Assembly: GCA_018827205.1 (NCBI GenBank)
Contig: JAHJXZ010000062.1
Span: forward strand, 1 to 40,748
DNA length: 40,748 nt
Source: Gammaproteobacteria bacterium
GTDB lineage: Bacteria > Pseudomonadota > Gammaproteobacteria > Pseudomonadales > Pseudomonadaceae
Reading direction: 5' to 3'
A program made the position numbers and the translations under genes. Positions 15,819-24,313 of the stretch are shown in pieces. Positions within the stretch are counted from its first letter, which is position 1. The number at the start of each line of letters is the position of its first letter. Below the pieces are notes generated by a model. The model was not told where the DNA came from. It saw nothing but the letters and a program-made list of their open reading frames with translations, and ran no database searches.

Positions 15819-17870
15819 ATGTCATCTGTATCAGGAAAGAAACTGCTGATCATCGCGGTGGCGTGTGGTGTGCTCGCAGGGGCCATGGGCTGGATGTACC
15901 TGAAATCCAAGGAAGCCCAGTACCGCGATGCCTATCGGCCGCCGGTAGAAGCGAAGGTCACGGTGGTTGTGCCACGGGCGGACATCGGCAAGGCCCAAGT
16001 GCTGACCCCGGAGCTGGTCGCCACCCTGGATGTGCCCAAGGACTACTTGGCCTCCAATGTCGTTCTGGCCGAGGACTGGCCCAAGCTTGAAGGCCGCATG
16101 ACGGTTGCGCCGCTGCAACGCGGCCGGCCCATCAGTTGGGATGTCGTGGAGCAGGAACGCGTCTCGCGCTTCTCGGAGAACGTCGAGCTGGGCAAGCGGG
16201 TCAAGACTGTCAAGATCAGCAAGATCAATTCCTTCGACGGCATGCTACGCCCCGGCGACCACATCGACCTGCTGGGCAGTTTTGCCGCCGGCGACATCGG
16301 TCTGCAAAAGCAGCCCAACTATGCCGACGATGTGGTGATCAACATCCTCGAAGACATCATCGTGCTGGCCGCCGGTCGCGAAGATGCCAGCGGCCACAAG
16401 TACGAGAACTACTACGACCAGAGCACGCCCGACGGCTTCAACATGAACTTTTCCACCCTGTCGCTGATGCTCACGCCGGCTCAGGTGGCACGGGTTGAAC
16501 TGGCGGAAAAGTCCGGGGAGATGGTCGCCGTCCTGCGTCACCCCAAAGACACCAGCATCGCTGCACTCGGTCAGGTCACCGTCGCCAACTTGCTGGACCC
16601 GCCACCGCAGGAGCTGATCGACGTGGTGGTGGACGCTGACGGCAACCTGGTCGGTCGTATCGTCGGCGACAACATTGTCGGCGCCGATGGGCGCATTGTT
16701 GGCAAGATCGTCGATGGCCAGGCAGTGGGCTTTGACGGCAATGTGATCGGCAACATTGTGCGCGGCCTCAGTGCCGACGACCCGCTGCTGCGCATGCATG
16801 AACGGGCCACGGTGGTGCGCGATGGACAAGGCAATGTGATCGGCCGTGTGGTTGATGGCAAGGTCATCGATGCTAACGGCAACCCCATCGGTACTGTCGT
16901 CGACGGCAAGGCTGTCGGGGTGGATGGCCAGTCGCTGGGCAAGGTCGAAGCCAACGCCGTACTCGACAGCCAGGGGCGCGTGGTCGATATGAGCCGCTCG
17001 CGGGTACAGAACCCAGCGAAGTCAGCCAATCAGGAGCGCCAGGTGGTGCGTGATGCGGCTGGCAATATTCTGGGCTGGGTGGATGGCGACAAGATCGTCG
17101 ATGCCCAAGGCAAGGTGATTGGCTACTACCGCGAGGGTAAAGCTTTTGATCTCAACGGCAAACTGCTCGGCAGCATCAGCACCGTGGTGCAAGACGCGCA
17201 AGGCAAGATCATCGGCGAGATGGGCCAAGTGGCGCGCGATGCTGAAGGCAAGATCATCGGCCGCGTGGTCGACGGCCAGCTTATCGGCAGCAACGGCGAC
17301 GTCCTCGGTGCCGTCAAGGATGGCAAGGTAATCGGTCGCGACGGTCAGGTACTTGGCCAGGTCGAGAACATCCAGCTCGACAGCAATGGTCGTCCCGTCG
17401 AGGGCAACGTGCGTGTGGTGCGCGATGCGTCCGGTAAGGTGCTTGGCACGGTTGTCGGCGACGACATTATTGATGCTCAGGGGCGCAAGGTCGGTAGTGT
17501 CAAAAATGGCGAAATCCGCGATCTGGCCGGGCAGGTGGTGGCGGGTGCCGAGGTGGCGGTCCAGGGGGACGCCAAGGTTGTGGTGCGCGATGCCGAGGGC
17601 AACGTCATTGGTACTTTGCGCGGCGACACCGTGTTCGATTCCGACGGCAAAGCCACGGGGAAGTTGCTTAACGGCAAGCTCGTCGATGGCAATGGCAACG
17701 TACTGGCCAGCGGCCTGGCGGTGGCCGCCGAGCAGGCCGCCAGCCTGCCGAGCGAACAGTCGGGCAAAGCGCGTAATAAGCGTCTAGAGCCCGCCCGCAT
17801 GATCCAGTTCATCCCCGGGGGCACAGGCACCGCTGGCATTATTCCCGTGCAGACCCTTCGCCTTGAATAA
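15819..17870 (+). CDS. CpaB/RcpC-family Flp pilus assembly protein with about 21 D-x-x-G repeats
   Basis: A 683-residue protein, more than twice the usual CpaB length. The N-terminus has one membrane anchor (about residues 8-27) and a SAF-like region (about 45-130). A conserved CpaB core follows, with RPGDHIDLLGSF and LSLMLTPAQVARVELAEKSGEMVAVLRHP (residues about 140-255). The extension runs from residue 272 to about 635: around 21 tandem units of 15-18 residues of the form D-x-x-G-x-V-I-G-x-V-x-x-G-x-V. The last segment ends IQFIPGGTGTAGIIPVQTLRLE. CpaB proteins sit in the periplasm and support the secretin. The array is probably an elongated beta structure in the periplasm. The secretin gene follows, with a start separated by 64 bases. 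Confidence 0.85.
   Translation: MSSVSGKKLLIIAVACGVLAGAMGWMYLKSKEAQYRDAYRPPVEAKVTVVVPRADIGKAQVLTPELVATLDVPKDYLASNVVLAEDWPKLEGRMTVAPLQRGRPISWDVVEQERVSRFSENVELGKRVKTVKISKINSFDGMLRPGDHIDLLGSFAAGDIGLQKQPNYADDVVINILEDIIVLAAGREDASGHKYENYYDQSTPDGFNMNFSTLSLMLTPAQVARVELAEKSGEMVAVLRHPKDTSIAALGQVTVANLLDPPPQELIDVVVDADGNLVGRIVGDNIVGADGRIVGKIVDGQAVGFDGNVIGNIVRGLSADDPLLRMHERATVVRDGQGNVIGRVVDGKVIDANGNPIGTVVDGKAVGVDGQSLGKVEANAVLDSQGRVVDMSRSRVQNPAKSANQERQVVRDAAGNILGWVDGDKIVDAQGKVIGYYREGKAFDLNGKLLGSISTVVQDAQGKIIGEMGQVARDAEGKIIGRVVDGQLIGSNGDVLGAVKDGKVIGRDGQVLGQVENIQLDSNGRPVEGNVRVVRDASGKVLGTVVGDDIIDAQGRKVGSVKNGEIRDLAGQVVAGAEVAVQGDAKVVVRDAEGNVIGTLRGDTVFDSDGKATGKLLNGKLVDGNGNVLASGLAVAAEQAASLPSEQSGKARNKRLEPARMIQFIPGGTGTAGIIPVQTLRLE
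16632..17725 (+). repeat. Tandem coding repeat array in the RcpC-like protein
   Basis: About 21 imperfect units, each near 45-54 bases, encode D-x-x-G-x-V-I-G-x-V-x-x-G-x-V/I. Clear copies include DANGNPIGTVVDGKAV, DAQGKVIGYYREGKAF, DAEGKIIGRVVDGQLI and DAEGNVIGTLRGDTVF. Copies differ at the DNA level, which points to an old array kept by selection rather than recent slippage. A few linkers interrupt the array (for example near codon 395). Confidence 0.85.
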
Positions 17871-17934
17871 CCCTAACCACCGCGCGCGGGCTGTGTTCGC
17901 GCCGACTCACTCAATTGCACACGCTGGGGCGACA

Positions 17935-19428
17935 ATGAAAAGGCTAGGAGTGTTATCGATAGTGTGCGGTGCCGTCATGGCCCTGCAGGTTCAGGCCGAC
18001 GAGATCCCCGCCGCAATGGTGCTGTACGACGGTGATGTGCATGTGATTCTCGCGCCCGGTGTGGAGCGTGTGGCTGTCGGTAATGTGGCGATTATCAGCG
18101 CCACCATGCTGAAGAACGAAGAGGTGGTGATCACTGCAGAAACACCGGGTGAAACCACGGTGCAATTGTGGTTCGAAGGCGACCAGCGTAAGCAAATTAG
18201 CGTGGTGGTTGCCAAGGCCAACGGCTACCGCCAGGTCGGTGAGTTGCGCGCCTTGTTGTCAGATATTCCGGGGTTGCGCATCCGCACCGTGGGCCGTCAG
18301 GTGGTGCTGGAAGGGCGCTTGAGCAGTGAGTACCTGGCCCGCGTCAAGGAAGCCGCCAAGTTCTATGAAAACGTCCTGGTGCTGGCCGAAGAGCAAACTG
18401 GCGCGGCCACCAAGGCTGACTCGGCTCAGGTGCTGCAAGAGGTTAAAGCCATGCTCGGGCAGATCCCGGGTATCAAGATCAACGCCGTTGGCCGGCAGAT
18501 TGTCATCGACGGCGATCTGGATGCCATCGACATCACCCGCATCGAGCTGCTTAAAGAGCGCTACCCGGATCTGCTGGTGCTGGCCCAGCCGATGTCCAAG
18601 TTCCTCGCGCCGATGATTTACTTCGATGTGCGCATCACCGAGTTCGCCAAAGACGACGTAGAAGAGTTGGGCGTCAACTGGAGCACCAGCATCAATGGCC
18701 CGACGTTCGCCTTCAACGCCGACGGTGGCACCAACAACCTCTACCGTGGCCAGTTTCCCAGCGCGTCCGGCACCTTTGATGACCTTAATGACGCGGTCGG
18801 TAATGTCGGTTCCCACGCCTATTGGGGCGTAGCCAGCGAGATCACCTCGCGGATCAACCTGCTGGAGAAAAACGGCTCGGCCCTGACCCTCGCCTCACCA
18901 CGGCTCAGTGCGCGCAGTGGCGGCAAGGCAGAGCTCACCGTCGGCGGCCAGGTGCCGGTGGTCACCAGCAGCATCAACGGCCCCTCGGTGGAGTACAAGG
19001 ACTTCGGCATCCTGCTCAACATCGAGCCGCAACTGTACGGCGGCGAAACCATCGCCACCAACGTCAAGGCGGAAATCAGCCAACTGGACAAAGCCAACCA
19101 GGTCGGCGAATACCCAGCCTTTAAAACCCGCCGCACCGAGAACGAAGTGCAGCTCAAAGTGGGGGAGACCTTAGTGCTCTCCGGCTTAGTGACCGAGGAC
19201 AGTCAGTCAACCATTGAAGGCATCAAGTGGTTGATGAACATCCCTTACCTCGGCGCTTTGTTTCGCAACAAAAGCTTCAAAGGCAATCGCACTGAATTGG
19301 TGATTTTTATCACCCCGCGCCTGCTCACCGAAGGCGCGGACTCGCCGAACGTCAAAGAGCTCGCCCGCGAGAAACAGATGATCGAGAAGTACGCCAAAAC
19401 CGTTGGCAATCTCGAACTGATTGATTGA
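17935..19428 (+). CDS. Tad secretin (RcpA/CpaC-family)
   Basis: A 497-residue outer-membrane secretin forming the pilus exit channel. Signal peptide about residues 1-21 (VQA|DE). The N-terminal pilus-formation domain (about 23-95) includes DVHVILAPGVERVAVGN. Two BON-type modules follow (about 98-160 and 165-225), with the repeated signature PGLRIRTVGRQVVLEG and PGIKINAVGRQIVIDG. The secretin domain (about 240-470) has SRINLLEKNGSALTLASPRL, VPVV, KVGETLVLSGL and the closing VIFITPRLL. The frame is open 24 codons further upstream, but the ATG at 17935 with GGGGCGA and a proper signal peptide is preferred. Nine bases separate it from the ATPase gene. Confidence 0.92.
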   Translation: MKRLGVLSIVCGAVMALQVQADEIPAAMVLYDGDVHVILAPGVERVAVGNVAIISATMLKNEEVVITAETPGETTVQLWFEGDQRKQISVVVAKANGYRQVGELRALLSDIPGLRIRTVGRQVVLEGRLSSEYLARVKEAAKFYENVLVLAEEQTGAATKADSAQVLQEVKAMLGQIPGIKINAVGRQIVIDGDLDAIDITRIELLKERYPDLLVLAQPMSKFLAPMIYFDVRITEFAKDDVEELGVNWSTSINGPTFAFNADGGTNNLYRGQFPSASGTFDDLNDAVGNVGSHAYWGVASEITSRINLLEKNGSALTLASPRLSARSGGKAELTVGGQVPVVTSSINGPSVEYKDFGILLNIEPQLYGGETIATNVKAEISQLDKANQVGEYPAFKTRRTENEVQLKVGETLVLSGLVTEDSQSTIEGIKWLMNIPYLGALFRNKSFKGNRTELVIFITPRLLTEGADSPNVKELAREKQMIEKYAKTVGNLELID

Positions 19429-19437
19429 GGGCTGAGC

Positions 19438-21075
19438 ATGTTTGAAGTGGTGGTGACCTATAAAGGCGGCGAGCAGCTCGACACGCTCACCTGCACCTCG
19501 GCGCAATGCGAGGTGGGCAAGGCGCGAACCGGGCTCGTGCGTCTGCGCGGATGGAAGGTGGCCCCCAATCACGCGCGCATTGAGCAGTCGCTGGGTGGCC
19601 TGTTTGTGGAAAACATCAGCCGCGGCAACGAGCTGCTGGTCAACGGCAAGCCGGTGGAACGCTTCGGCCCGCTTAGCCCGGAAGACCTGATCGGCATCGG
19701 CGCCTACAACCTGCAAGTACGGGCCGTTGGGCAGATCGAAACCGAGGCCGACACGCCGCTGCCACCGGATGCGGCGATCAGCAGCGGTGAGGACAACGCA
19801 CCCTATATGGAGTGGTCGCAGTATGTGCAGGCGGAACTGTTCCGCGCCATGGACCTGCGGCGGATGAACCTCGACAGCATGGGCCCGCTGGAGGTGCGCA
19901 ACAGCTTGTCCGAGTTGATCAACGGCATTACCGAGCAGATCGCCCACCGCCTGCCGGCCACGCTCAGTCGCGAAATTCTGCACAAGATCGTGATCAACGA
20001 AGCCGTGGGCCTGGGCCCGCTGGAAGACTTGCTGGCCGACCCCAGTGTGTCGGAAATCATGGTCAACCGTTACGACGATATCTACGTGGAGCGCTCGGGC
20101 CGCCTGGAGCGCACCGGCATCAGCTTCAGCTCCGACTCGGCCGTGCTGTCCACCATCGAACGCATCATTTCGCCGCTGGGCCGGCGTATCGATGAAAGCT
20201 CACCGATGGTTGATGCTCGCCTCAAGGATGGCTCGCGGGTCAACGCCATCATCCCGCCGCTGGCGCTGCGTGGGCCGTGCCTGACCATCCGTAAATTCTC
20301 GGAGAAGAAGCTCACCACCGATGACTTGCTGGGCTATGGCTCGATCAATGAGCCCATGGTCGAGTTTCTGCGTATCGCCGTGGAGCAGCGGATGAACATC
20401 GTGGTGTCCGGCGGCACTGGCTCGGGCAAAACCACGCTGCTGAACATTCTCTCCAACTTTATCCCGCTGGATGAGCGCGTGGTGACCATCGAAGACGCCG
20501 CTGAGTTGAAGCTGGTGCAACCCCATGTGGTCTCCCTGGAGGCGCGCCCGGCCAACATGGAGGGCAAGGGCCAGGTGACCATTCGTGACCTGGTGCGCAA
20601 CTGCCTGCGCATGCGCCCGGATCGCATCGTGGTCGGCGAGTGTCGCGGCGGTGAAGCCCTGGACATGCTGCAGGCGATGAACACCGGCCACGATGGTTCA
20701 CTGACCACCGGCCACGCCAACTCGCCGCGCGACATGCTGCGCCGTCTGGAAGTGATGGTATTGATGGCCGGCATGGATTTGCCCGTGCAGGCCATTCGCG
20801 AGCAAATCTCCTCGGCCGTGCAACTGATCGTGCAGCAAACCCGCTTTGGCGATGGCTCGCGGCGCATCATCAGCATCACCGAAGTCACCGGCATGGAGCA
20901 GAGCACGATTCTGCTCAACGAGATCTTTGCCTACCAGCAACAGGGCTTCGACGAGCATGGCCGGGTCAAGGGCCATTACCGCGCTACCGGGCAAATCCCC
21001 GAATTTTATGAGGCGCTGAGCAAGCGCGGCATTGGCGTGAATATGGACATTTTCCATACCCCGGAGCGCCTGTAA
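19438..21075 (+). CDS. tadA: TadA/CpaF pilus ATPase with N-terminal FHA-like domain
   Basis: A 545-residue secretion ATPase that powers pilus assembly. Residues about 1-100 form an FHA-like beta domain with VGK (Gly27-Lys28), PNHARI and NISRGNELLVNG. The canonical FHA Arg is Lys28 and the Ser of the S-x-x-H motif is Ala42, so phosphothreonine binding may be weak or lost. The CpaF ATPase domain (about 150-540) has Walker A GGTGSGKTT at residues 325-333, VTIEDAAELKL, the Walker B-type IVVGECRGGEALDML, and the His-box segment TGHDGSLTTGHANSP. It is next to tadB, whose GTG start directly follows its stop. An N-terminal FHA-ATPase fusion is unusual, and no separate TadZ/CpaE was found in the locus. 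Confidence 0.92.
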   Translation: MFEVVVTYKGGEQLDTLTCTSAQCEVGKARTGLVRLRGWKVAPNHARIEQSLGGLFVENISRGNELLVNGKPVERFGPLSPEDLIGIGAYNLQVRAVGQIETEADTPLPPDAAISSGEDNAPYMEWSQYVQAELFRAMDLRRMNLDSMGPLEVRNSLSELINGITEQIAHRLPATLSREILHKIVINEAVGLGPLEDLLADPSVSEIMVNRYDDIYVERSGRLERTGISFSSDSAVLSTIERIISPLGRRIDESSPMVDARLKDGSRVNAIIPPLALRGPCLTIRKFSEKKLTTDDLLGYGSINEPMVEFLRIAVEQRMNIVVSGGTGSGKTTLLNILSNFIPLDERVVTIEDAAELKLVQPHVVSLEARPANMEGKGQVTIRDLVRNCLRMRPDRIVVGECRGGEALDMLQAMNTGHDGSLTTGHANSPRDMLRRLEVMVLMAGMDLPVQAIREQISSAVQLIVQQTRFGDGSRRIISITEVTGMEQSTILLNEIFAYQQQGFDEHGRVKGHYRATGQIPEFYEALSKRGIGVNMDIFHTPERL

Positions 21076-21933
21076 GTGGCCGCCTTGTGGCTGGTGCTGT
21101 GCGCGCTGCTGCTGGCCGTTTCGGTCTGCGCGCTGGCCTTGCTGATCAGCCGGCGGGTGGCCGACAACCTGGACCACTACCGCCGGCAGTTTTCCCGCCG
21201 CGCTGAGCTGGAAATGGCCGACATGTTCATTTTCACCAGTGGCCGGCAAGTGGTCATCCTCACCCTGGCGTTGCTGTTACTGGTACCTGTGTTGCTCGAA
21301 CTGCTGTTCCAACTGCCGGTGGTCACAGCGGCGGGCATAGTGGTGACCCTGTTCACCCCGCACCTGATGTTCAATCACCTGCGCAAGGCGCGCCTGAAGA
21401 AGTTCGAAGAGCAACTGCCCGATGCTTTTATGCTGCTGTCCAGCAGCCTGCAATCCGGTGCCAGCCTGAACATGGCGCTGGAGAATGTGGTGCACCAATC
21501 GCCGGCGCCGCTGAACCAGGAGTTCGGCCTGCTGATCAAGAACATCCGCCTCGGCGTCACCCTGGAAGAGGCGCTGATCAAGCTGGAAAAACGCCTGCCG
21601 CTGCCCTCGTTCATCATGGCCAGTTCGGCCATTCGCATCAGCCGCGAAGTGGGCGGCAATCTGGTGGAAACCATCAACGGCATGGCCGCCATGCTGCGGC
21701 GGAAAAAAGTCATGGAGGGCAAGATCGACAGCCTCACCGCCCAGGGCCGTGCCCAGGGCACATTCATGGCCATGCTGCCGATCATGCTGGCCATCATCCT
21801 CAGCTTTATTGAGCCGGAAGCCATGCGCCAGCTCTACACCACCCGCAACGGCCTGATGGTGCTGGCGGTGATGGTGGTGATGGAAGTGCTGGGCTTTATG
21901 TTCATCAAAAAAATTACCCGGATTGACGCCTGA
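21076..21933 (+). CDS. tadB: Pilus assembly inner-membrane protein TadB
   Basis: A 285-residue T2SSF/GspF-type membrane protein. There is one N-terminal helix (about residues 3-23), a second pair near 55-90, a cytoplasmic region with EEQLPDAFMLLSSSLQSGASLNMALENV (about 112-140), and C-terminal helices (about 225-245 and 257-278). The conserved ISREVGGNLVE motif is typical. It starts at GTG immediately after the tadA stop, with GGAG inside the end of tadA, so it is coupled to the ATPase. It forms the inner-membrane platform with TadC. Confidence 0.9.
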   Translation: MAALWLVLCALLLAVSVCALALLISRRVADNLDHYRRQFSRRAELEMADMFIFTSGRQVVILTLALLLLVPVLLELLFQLPVVTAAGIVVTLFTPHLMFNHLRKARLKKFEEQLPDAFMLLSSSLQSGASLNMALENVVHQSPAPLNQEFGLLIKNIRLGVTLEEALIKLEKRLPLPSFIMASSAIRISREVGGNLVETINGMAAMLRRKKVMEGKIDSLTAQGRAQGTFMAMLPIMLAIILSFIEPEAMRQLYTTRNGLMVLAVMVVMEVLGFMFIKKITRIDA

Positions 21934-21935
21934 TC

Positions 21936-22814
21936 ATGAGCGAACTTCTTGTCCTGTTCAGCAGCGCCAGCCTGGGGGTGACCGTCACCTGCGTCCTGCT
22001 TGCGGTGTTGTCGTTGTTCACTCTGCTGCCCGCAGAAAACCGCACCTACATGGACCCGGTGCCGAGCTGGATACGCCCGGTCTGGCCGCTGGTGCGCCTG
22101 GTCAGCCACTTTGCCTGCAGCAACCTGCCGCCCAAACTGATGGACTGGCTGGACGTACGCATGCAGCGTACCGGGGCGCTTTATGTGCTCACGGCCGAAG
22201 ACTTTCTCGCCCTGTGCATCACCATGGCGCTGCTGTTTCCGGTGCTGGCGATCCTGCCGATGGCCAGCGGCAAAAGCGGCATCCTCTGGTCGGTGGTGTT
22301 GCTGATGCTGTTGATGGGCGCCGCCTTGCCCGTCATGTGGATCAGCGACACGCACAAACGCCGCGACCGCGACATCGTGCGCAACCTGCCGGTGTTTCTC
22401 GAATACCTGTCCATGTGTGTCGACGCTGGCCTGAACTTCCTCGGTGCCTTGCAGCAGGCCGTTGATAAAGGCCCCGACGGCGCCATGAAAAACGAGTTCC
22501 GCATCGTGCTGCGCGATATCCGCTCCGGTCTGCCGCGCGCCGAAGCGCTGGCGCGCATGGAGCAACGCATCAACCTGAAGGATGTCACCACCTTCGTGCG
22601 TTCGGTGGTGCAGGCCGAGAAGATGGGTAGCAGCCTGCGCAACACCCTGCAGATACAGGCTCAACAGCGCCTGGAAGAGCGCTTTCAGCGCGCCGAGAAA
22701 ACCGCGATGCAGGCCCCCGTGAAGCTGATCATCCCGCTGATCATGTTCATCTTCCCGCTGACCTTCGTGATCTTGTTGTTCCCGATTGTGGTCAAGTTCA
22801 TGGGGCAAACCTGA
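21936..22814 (+). CDS. tadC: Pilus assembly inner-membrane protein TadC
   Basis: A 292-residue second T2SSF-type protein. It has an N-terminal helix, two hydrophobic segments in the 80-130 region, the cytoplasmic F domain with RNLPVFLEYLSMCVDAGLNF (about residues 148-170) and QAEKMGSSLRNTLQIQAQQR (about 226-246), and a C-terminal helix ending FPIVVKFMGQT. The start is 2 bases after the tadB stop, and the stop overlaps the next start (TGATG). The pair TadB/TadC forms the platform for the ATPase. Confidence 0.9.
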   Translation: MSELLVLFSSASLGVTVTCVLLAVLSLFTLLPAENRTYMDPVPSWIRPVWPLVRLVSHFACSNLPPKLMDWLDVRMQRTGALYVLTAEDFLALCITMALLFPVLAILPMASGKSGILWSVVLLMLLMGAALPVMWISDTHKRRDRDIVRNLPVFLEYLSMCVDAGLNFLGALQQAVDKGPDGAMKNEFRIVLRDIRSGLPRAEALARMEQRINLKDVTTFVRSVVQAEKMGSSLRNTLQIQAQQRLEERFQRAEKTAMQAPVKLIIPLIMFIFPLTFVILLFPIVVKFMGQT

Positions 22815-23167
22815 TGCCTGAAGCCCTCGTCCTGCATGCCGCAGGCCATCGCCCAGCGAGCCGCTTGCAGCTGCAACTCGCCCACACACCCTGGGCGCGG
22901 TTGCGCGGTTTGCTCGGCTACAAAACCCTACCGGCCGGCCACGGCATATGGCTGCGGCCGTGTAATTCCGTCCATTGCTGGTTTATGCGTTTTGCCATTG
23001 ATGTGATCTACCTGGATGAGCAGCAGCGGGTACTGCAGATCCGCGTACAGCTGCGGCCCTGGCAACTGAGCCTGTGCTGGCCAGCCAACAGCGTTATCGA
23101 AATGGCCGCCGGCGAATGCCAGCGGCTGAACATTACAGCGGGGGACCAGATCCAATGCGTGGCTTAA
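22814..23167 (+). CDS. DUF192 family protein within the Tad operon
   Basis: A 117-residue protein of the DUF192 family, with the hallmarks RLRGLLGYKTL, GIWLRPCNSVHCWFMRFAIDVIYLD and AAGECQRLNITAGDQIQ. Members are small beta-rich proteins whose function is not established. No signal peptide is visible. It is coupled to tadC by a one-base overlap, and the TadD-like start lies 13 bases inside its end, so it is embedded in the operon. Its role in pilus biogenesis is unknown. Confidence 0.85.
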   Translation: MPEALVLHAAGHRPASRLQLQLAHTPWARLRGLLGYKTLPAGHGIWLRPCNSVHCWFMRFAIDVIYLDEQQRVLQIRVQLRPWQLSLCWPANSVIEMAAGECQRLNITAGDQIQCVA

Positions 23168-23607
23168 TCATCATCGCCCTGAGCGTTCTGTTGCAGGGGT
23201 GCGCCGGGCTTGGGCTCGGCAGCTCCAACGACCTGCTCGACCTTGAGCGCCAGGCGCAACAGGCCTACGCCAAAGGCAACTACCCACGTTCCAGCGAGTA
23301 TTACGCCAAGCTGGCGACGCGCATGCCCACCGATGCCGACACCCGTTATCGCCTGGCCAATAGCCTGGCGCGCGAAGGCAATCATGGCCTGGCGATCCAG
23401 ACCTACCGCGAAGCCTTGCTGCGTGACCCGCAGCACGCCGGCGCCTGGTACAACCTGATGCAGCTACAAGCGCAAGAGCTAACGCTGACAGCCATGGAGG
23501 CACGGCGCTATCTGGACCGAAAGAACCCCGGGGCACAGTCGGCCCTGAAACGCGCCGAGCAACTGATCGAGGTGTTTGATGAGCACGCCCCAGCCAGTAC
23601 CGAGTAG
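23155..23607 (+). CDS. TadD-like TPR lipoprotein
   Basis: A 150-residue lipoprotein with a lipobox ending LQGC (Cys16). Two to three TPR-type repeats follow, in RQAQQAYAKGNYPRSSEYYAKLA and RYRLANSLAREGNHGLAIQTYREALLRDPQHAGAWYNL (about residues 30-105). TadD proteins are TPR lipoproteins needed for secretin or pilus assembly. The frame extends upstream to 23074, but the ATG at 23155, directly before the lipoprotein signal, is the plausible start. It overlaps the DUF192 end, and its own end overlaps the next TadE-like gene by 29 bases. Confidence 0.87.
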   Translation: MRGLIIIALSVLLQGCAGLGLGSSNDLLDLERQAQQAYAKGNYPRSSEYYAKLATRMPTDADTRYRLANSLAREGNHGLAIQTYREALLRDPQHAGAWYNLMQLQAQELTLTAMEARRYLDRKNPGAQSALKRAEQLIEVFDEHAPASTE

Positions 23608-24304
23608 CCGGCTGGATCGTGGGCAGGCCATGGTTGAGTTCCTGATCATCATTCCGGTGTTGATTCTGCTGATCTTCGGGGCGTTTCAAGCGACGTTGAT
23701 CTATTCGGCGAAAAGCGAACTGAACTACGCGGCATTCCAGGCGGCTCGCCTCGGTGCGGTGAACAACGCGCAGTACGAAAGCATGCGCCGTGGCCTGCTG
23801 CGTGGCATGTACCCGATGTTCTCGCAGTATCCGGAGGCCGAGCGGATGGACAAAACCGCCGAGGAGGTCGACAACTTCGTGCTGATCACCCGTATCAGCC
23901 CAGCGCTCAACAGCTTCAGCGCCTGGCAGGCGCCCCATGTCGGGTTGCTGAGCAGCGGCCAAACCGCTCAAGCCATCCCCAATGACAACCTGATGTACCG
24001 CTCGGCCCAGCAGAACCCGGTGTCGATTCAAGACGCCAATCTGCTGAAAATCCGCGTGCAGTATTGCGTGAAACTGATCGTGCCGATGGTCGAACACCTG
24101 CTCAGCAGCGCATCGAAATTCAATCAGCGCCAATCCGGCGGCAGCTTCAGCGAAAACTCCAAGCAGTCATGGGACCAGTACGCGGCCATCTGTGGCAAAC
24201 GCAAGGGCTTTGTCCTGACTTCAGAGGCAACGGTGCGCATGCAGTCGGCAGCCGTGCATGACACGGAAAATTGCGGCGCGGGCAAGAAGATGCTCTGTCC
24301 CTGA
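23579..24304 (+). CDS. TadE-like minor prepilin
   Basis: A 241-residue protein with the TadE signature: RLDRGQAMVEFLIIIPVLILLIFG gives a class III site G|QAMVE with Glu at +5, then a hydrophobic helix (about residues 15-38) and ATLIYSAKSELNYAAFQAARLGAV. The C-terminal half has Cys residues (VQYCVKL, CGKRKG, NCGAGKKMLCP) that may form disulphides. The ATG at 23579 follows GAGGTG. It is the last gene of the locus and converges on glpD with only 9 bases between. No terminator is visible. Confidence 0.88.
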   Translation: MSTPQPVPSSRLDRGQAMVEFLIIIPVLILLIFGAFQATLIYSAKSELNYAAFQAARLGAVNNAQYESMRRGLLRGMYPMFSQYPEAERMDKTAEEVDNFVLITRISPALNSFSAWQAPHVGLLSSGQTAQAIPNDNLMYRSAQQNPVSIQDANLLKIRVQYCVKLIVPMVEHLLSSASKFNQRQSGGSFSENSKQSWDQYAAICGKRKGFVLTSEATVRMQSAAVHDTENCGAGKKMLCP

Positions 24305-24313
24305 AGCAATCAT

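Noticed and set aside
16632-17725. CRISPR or DNA satellite explanation for the repeats
   Set aside because: Units are in frame, differ in DNA sequence and encode a conserved amino-acid pattern, so selection is at protein level.
21834-22889. 351-codon open frame opposite tadC
   Set aside because: It is fully contained in tadC and flanking genes on the other strand and is His/Gln-rich, a typical antisense artefact.
23171-24133. 320-codon frame opposite the TadD- and TadE-like genes
   Set aside because: No domain, and composition reflects the opposite strand.
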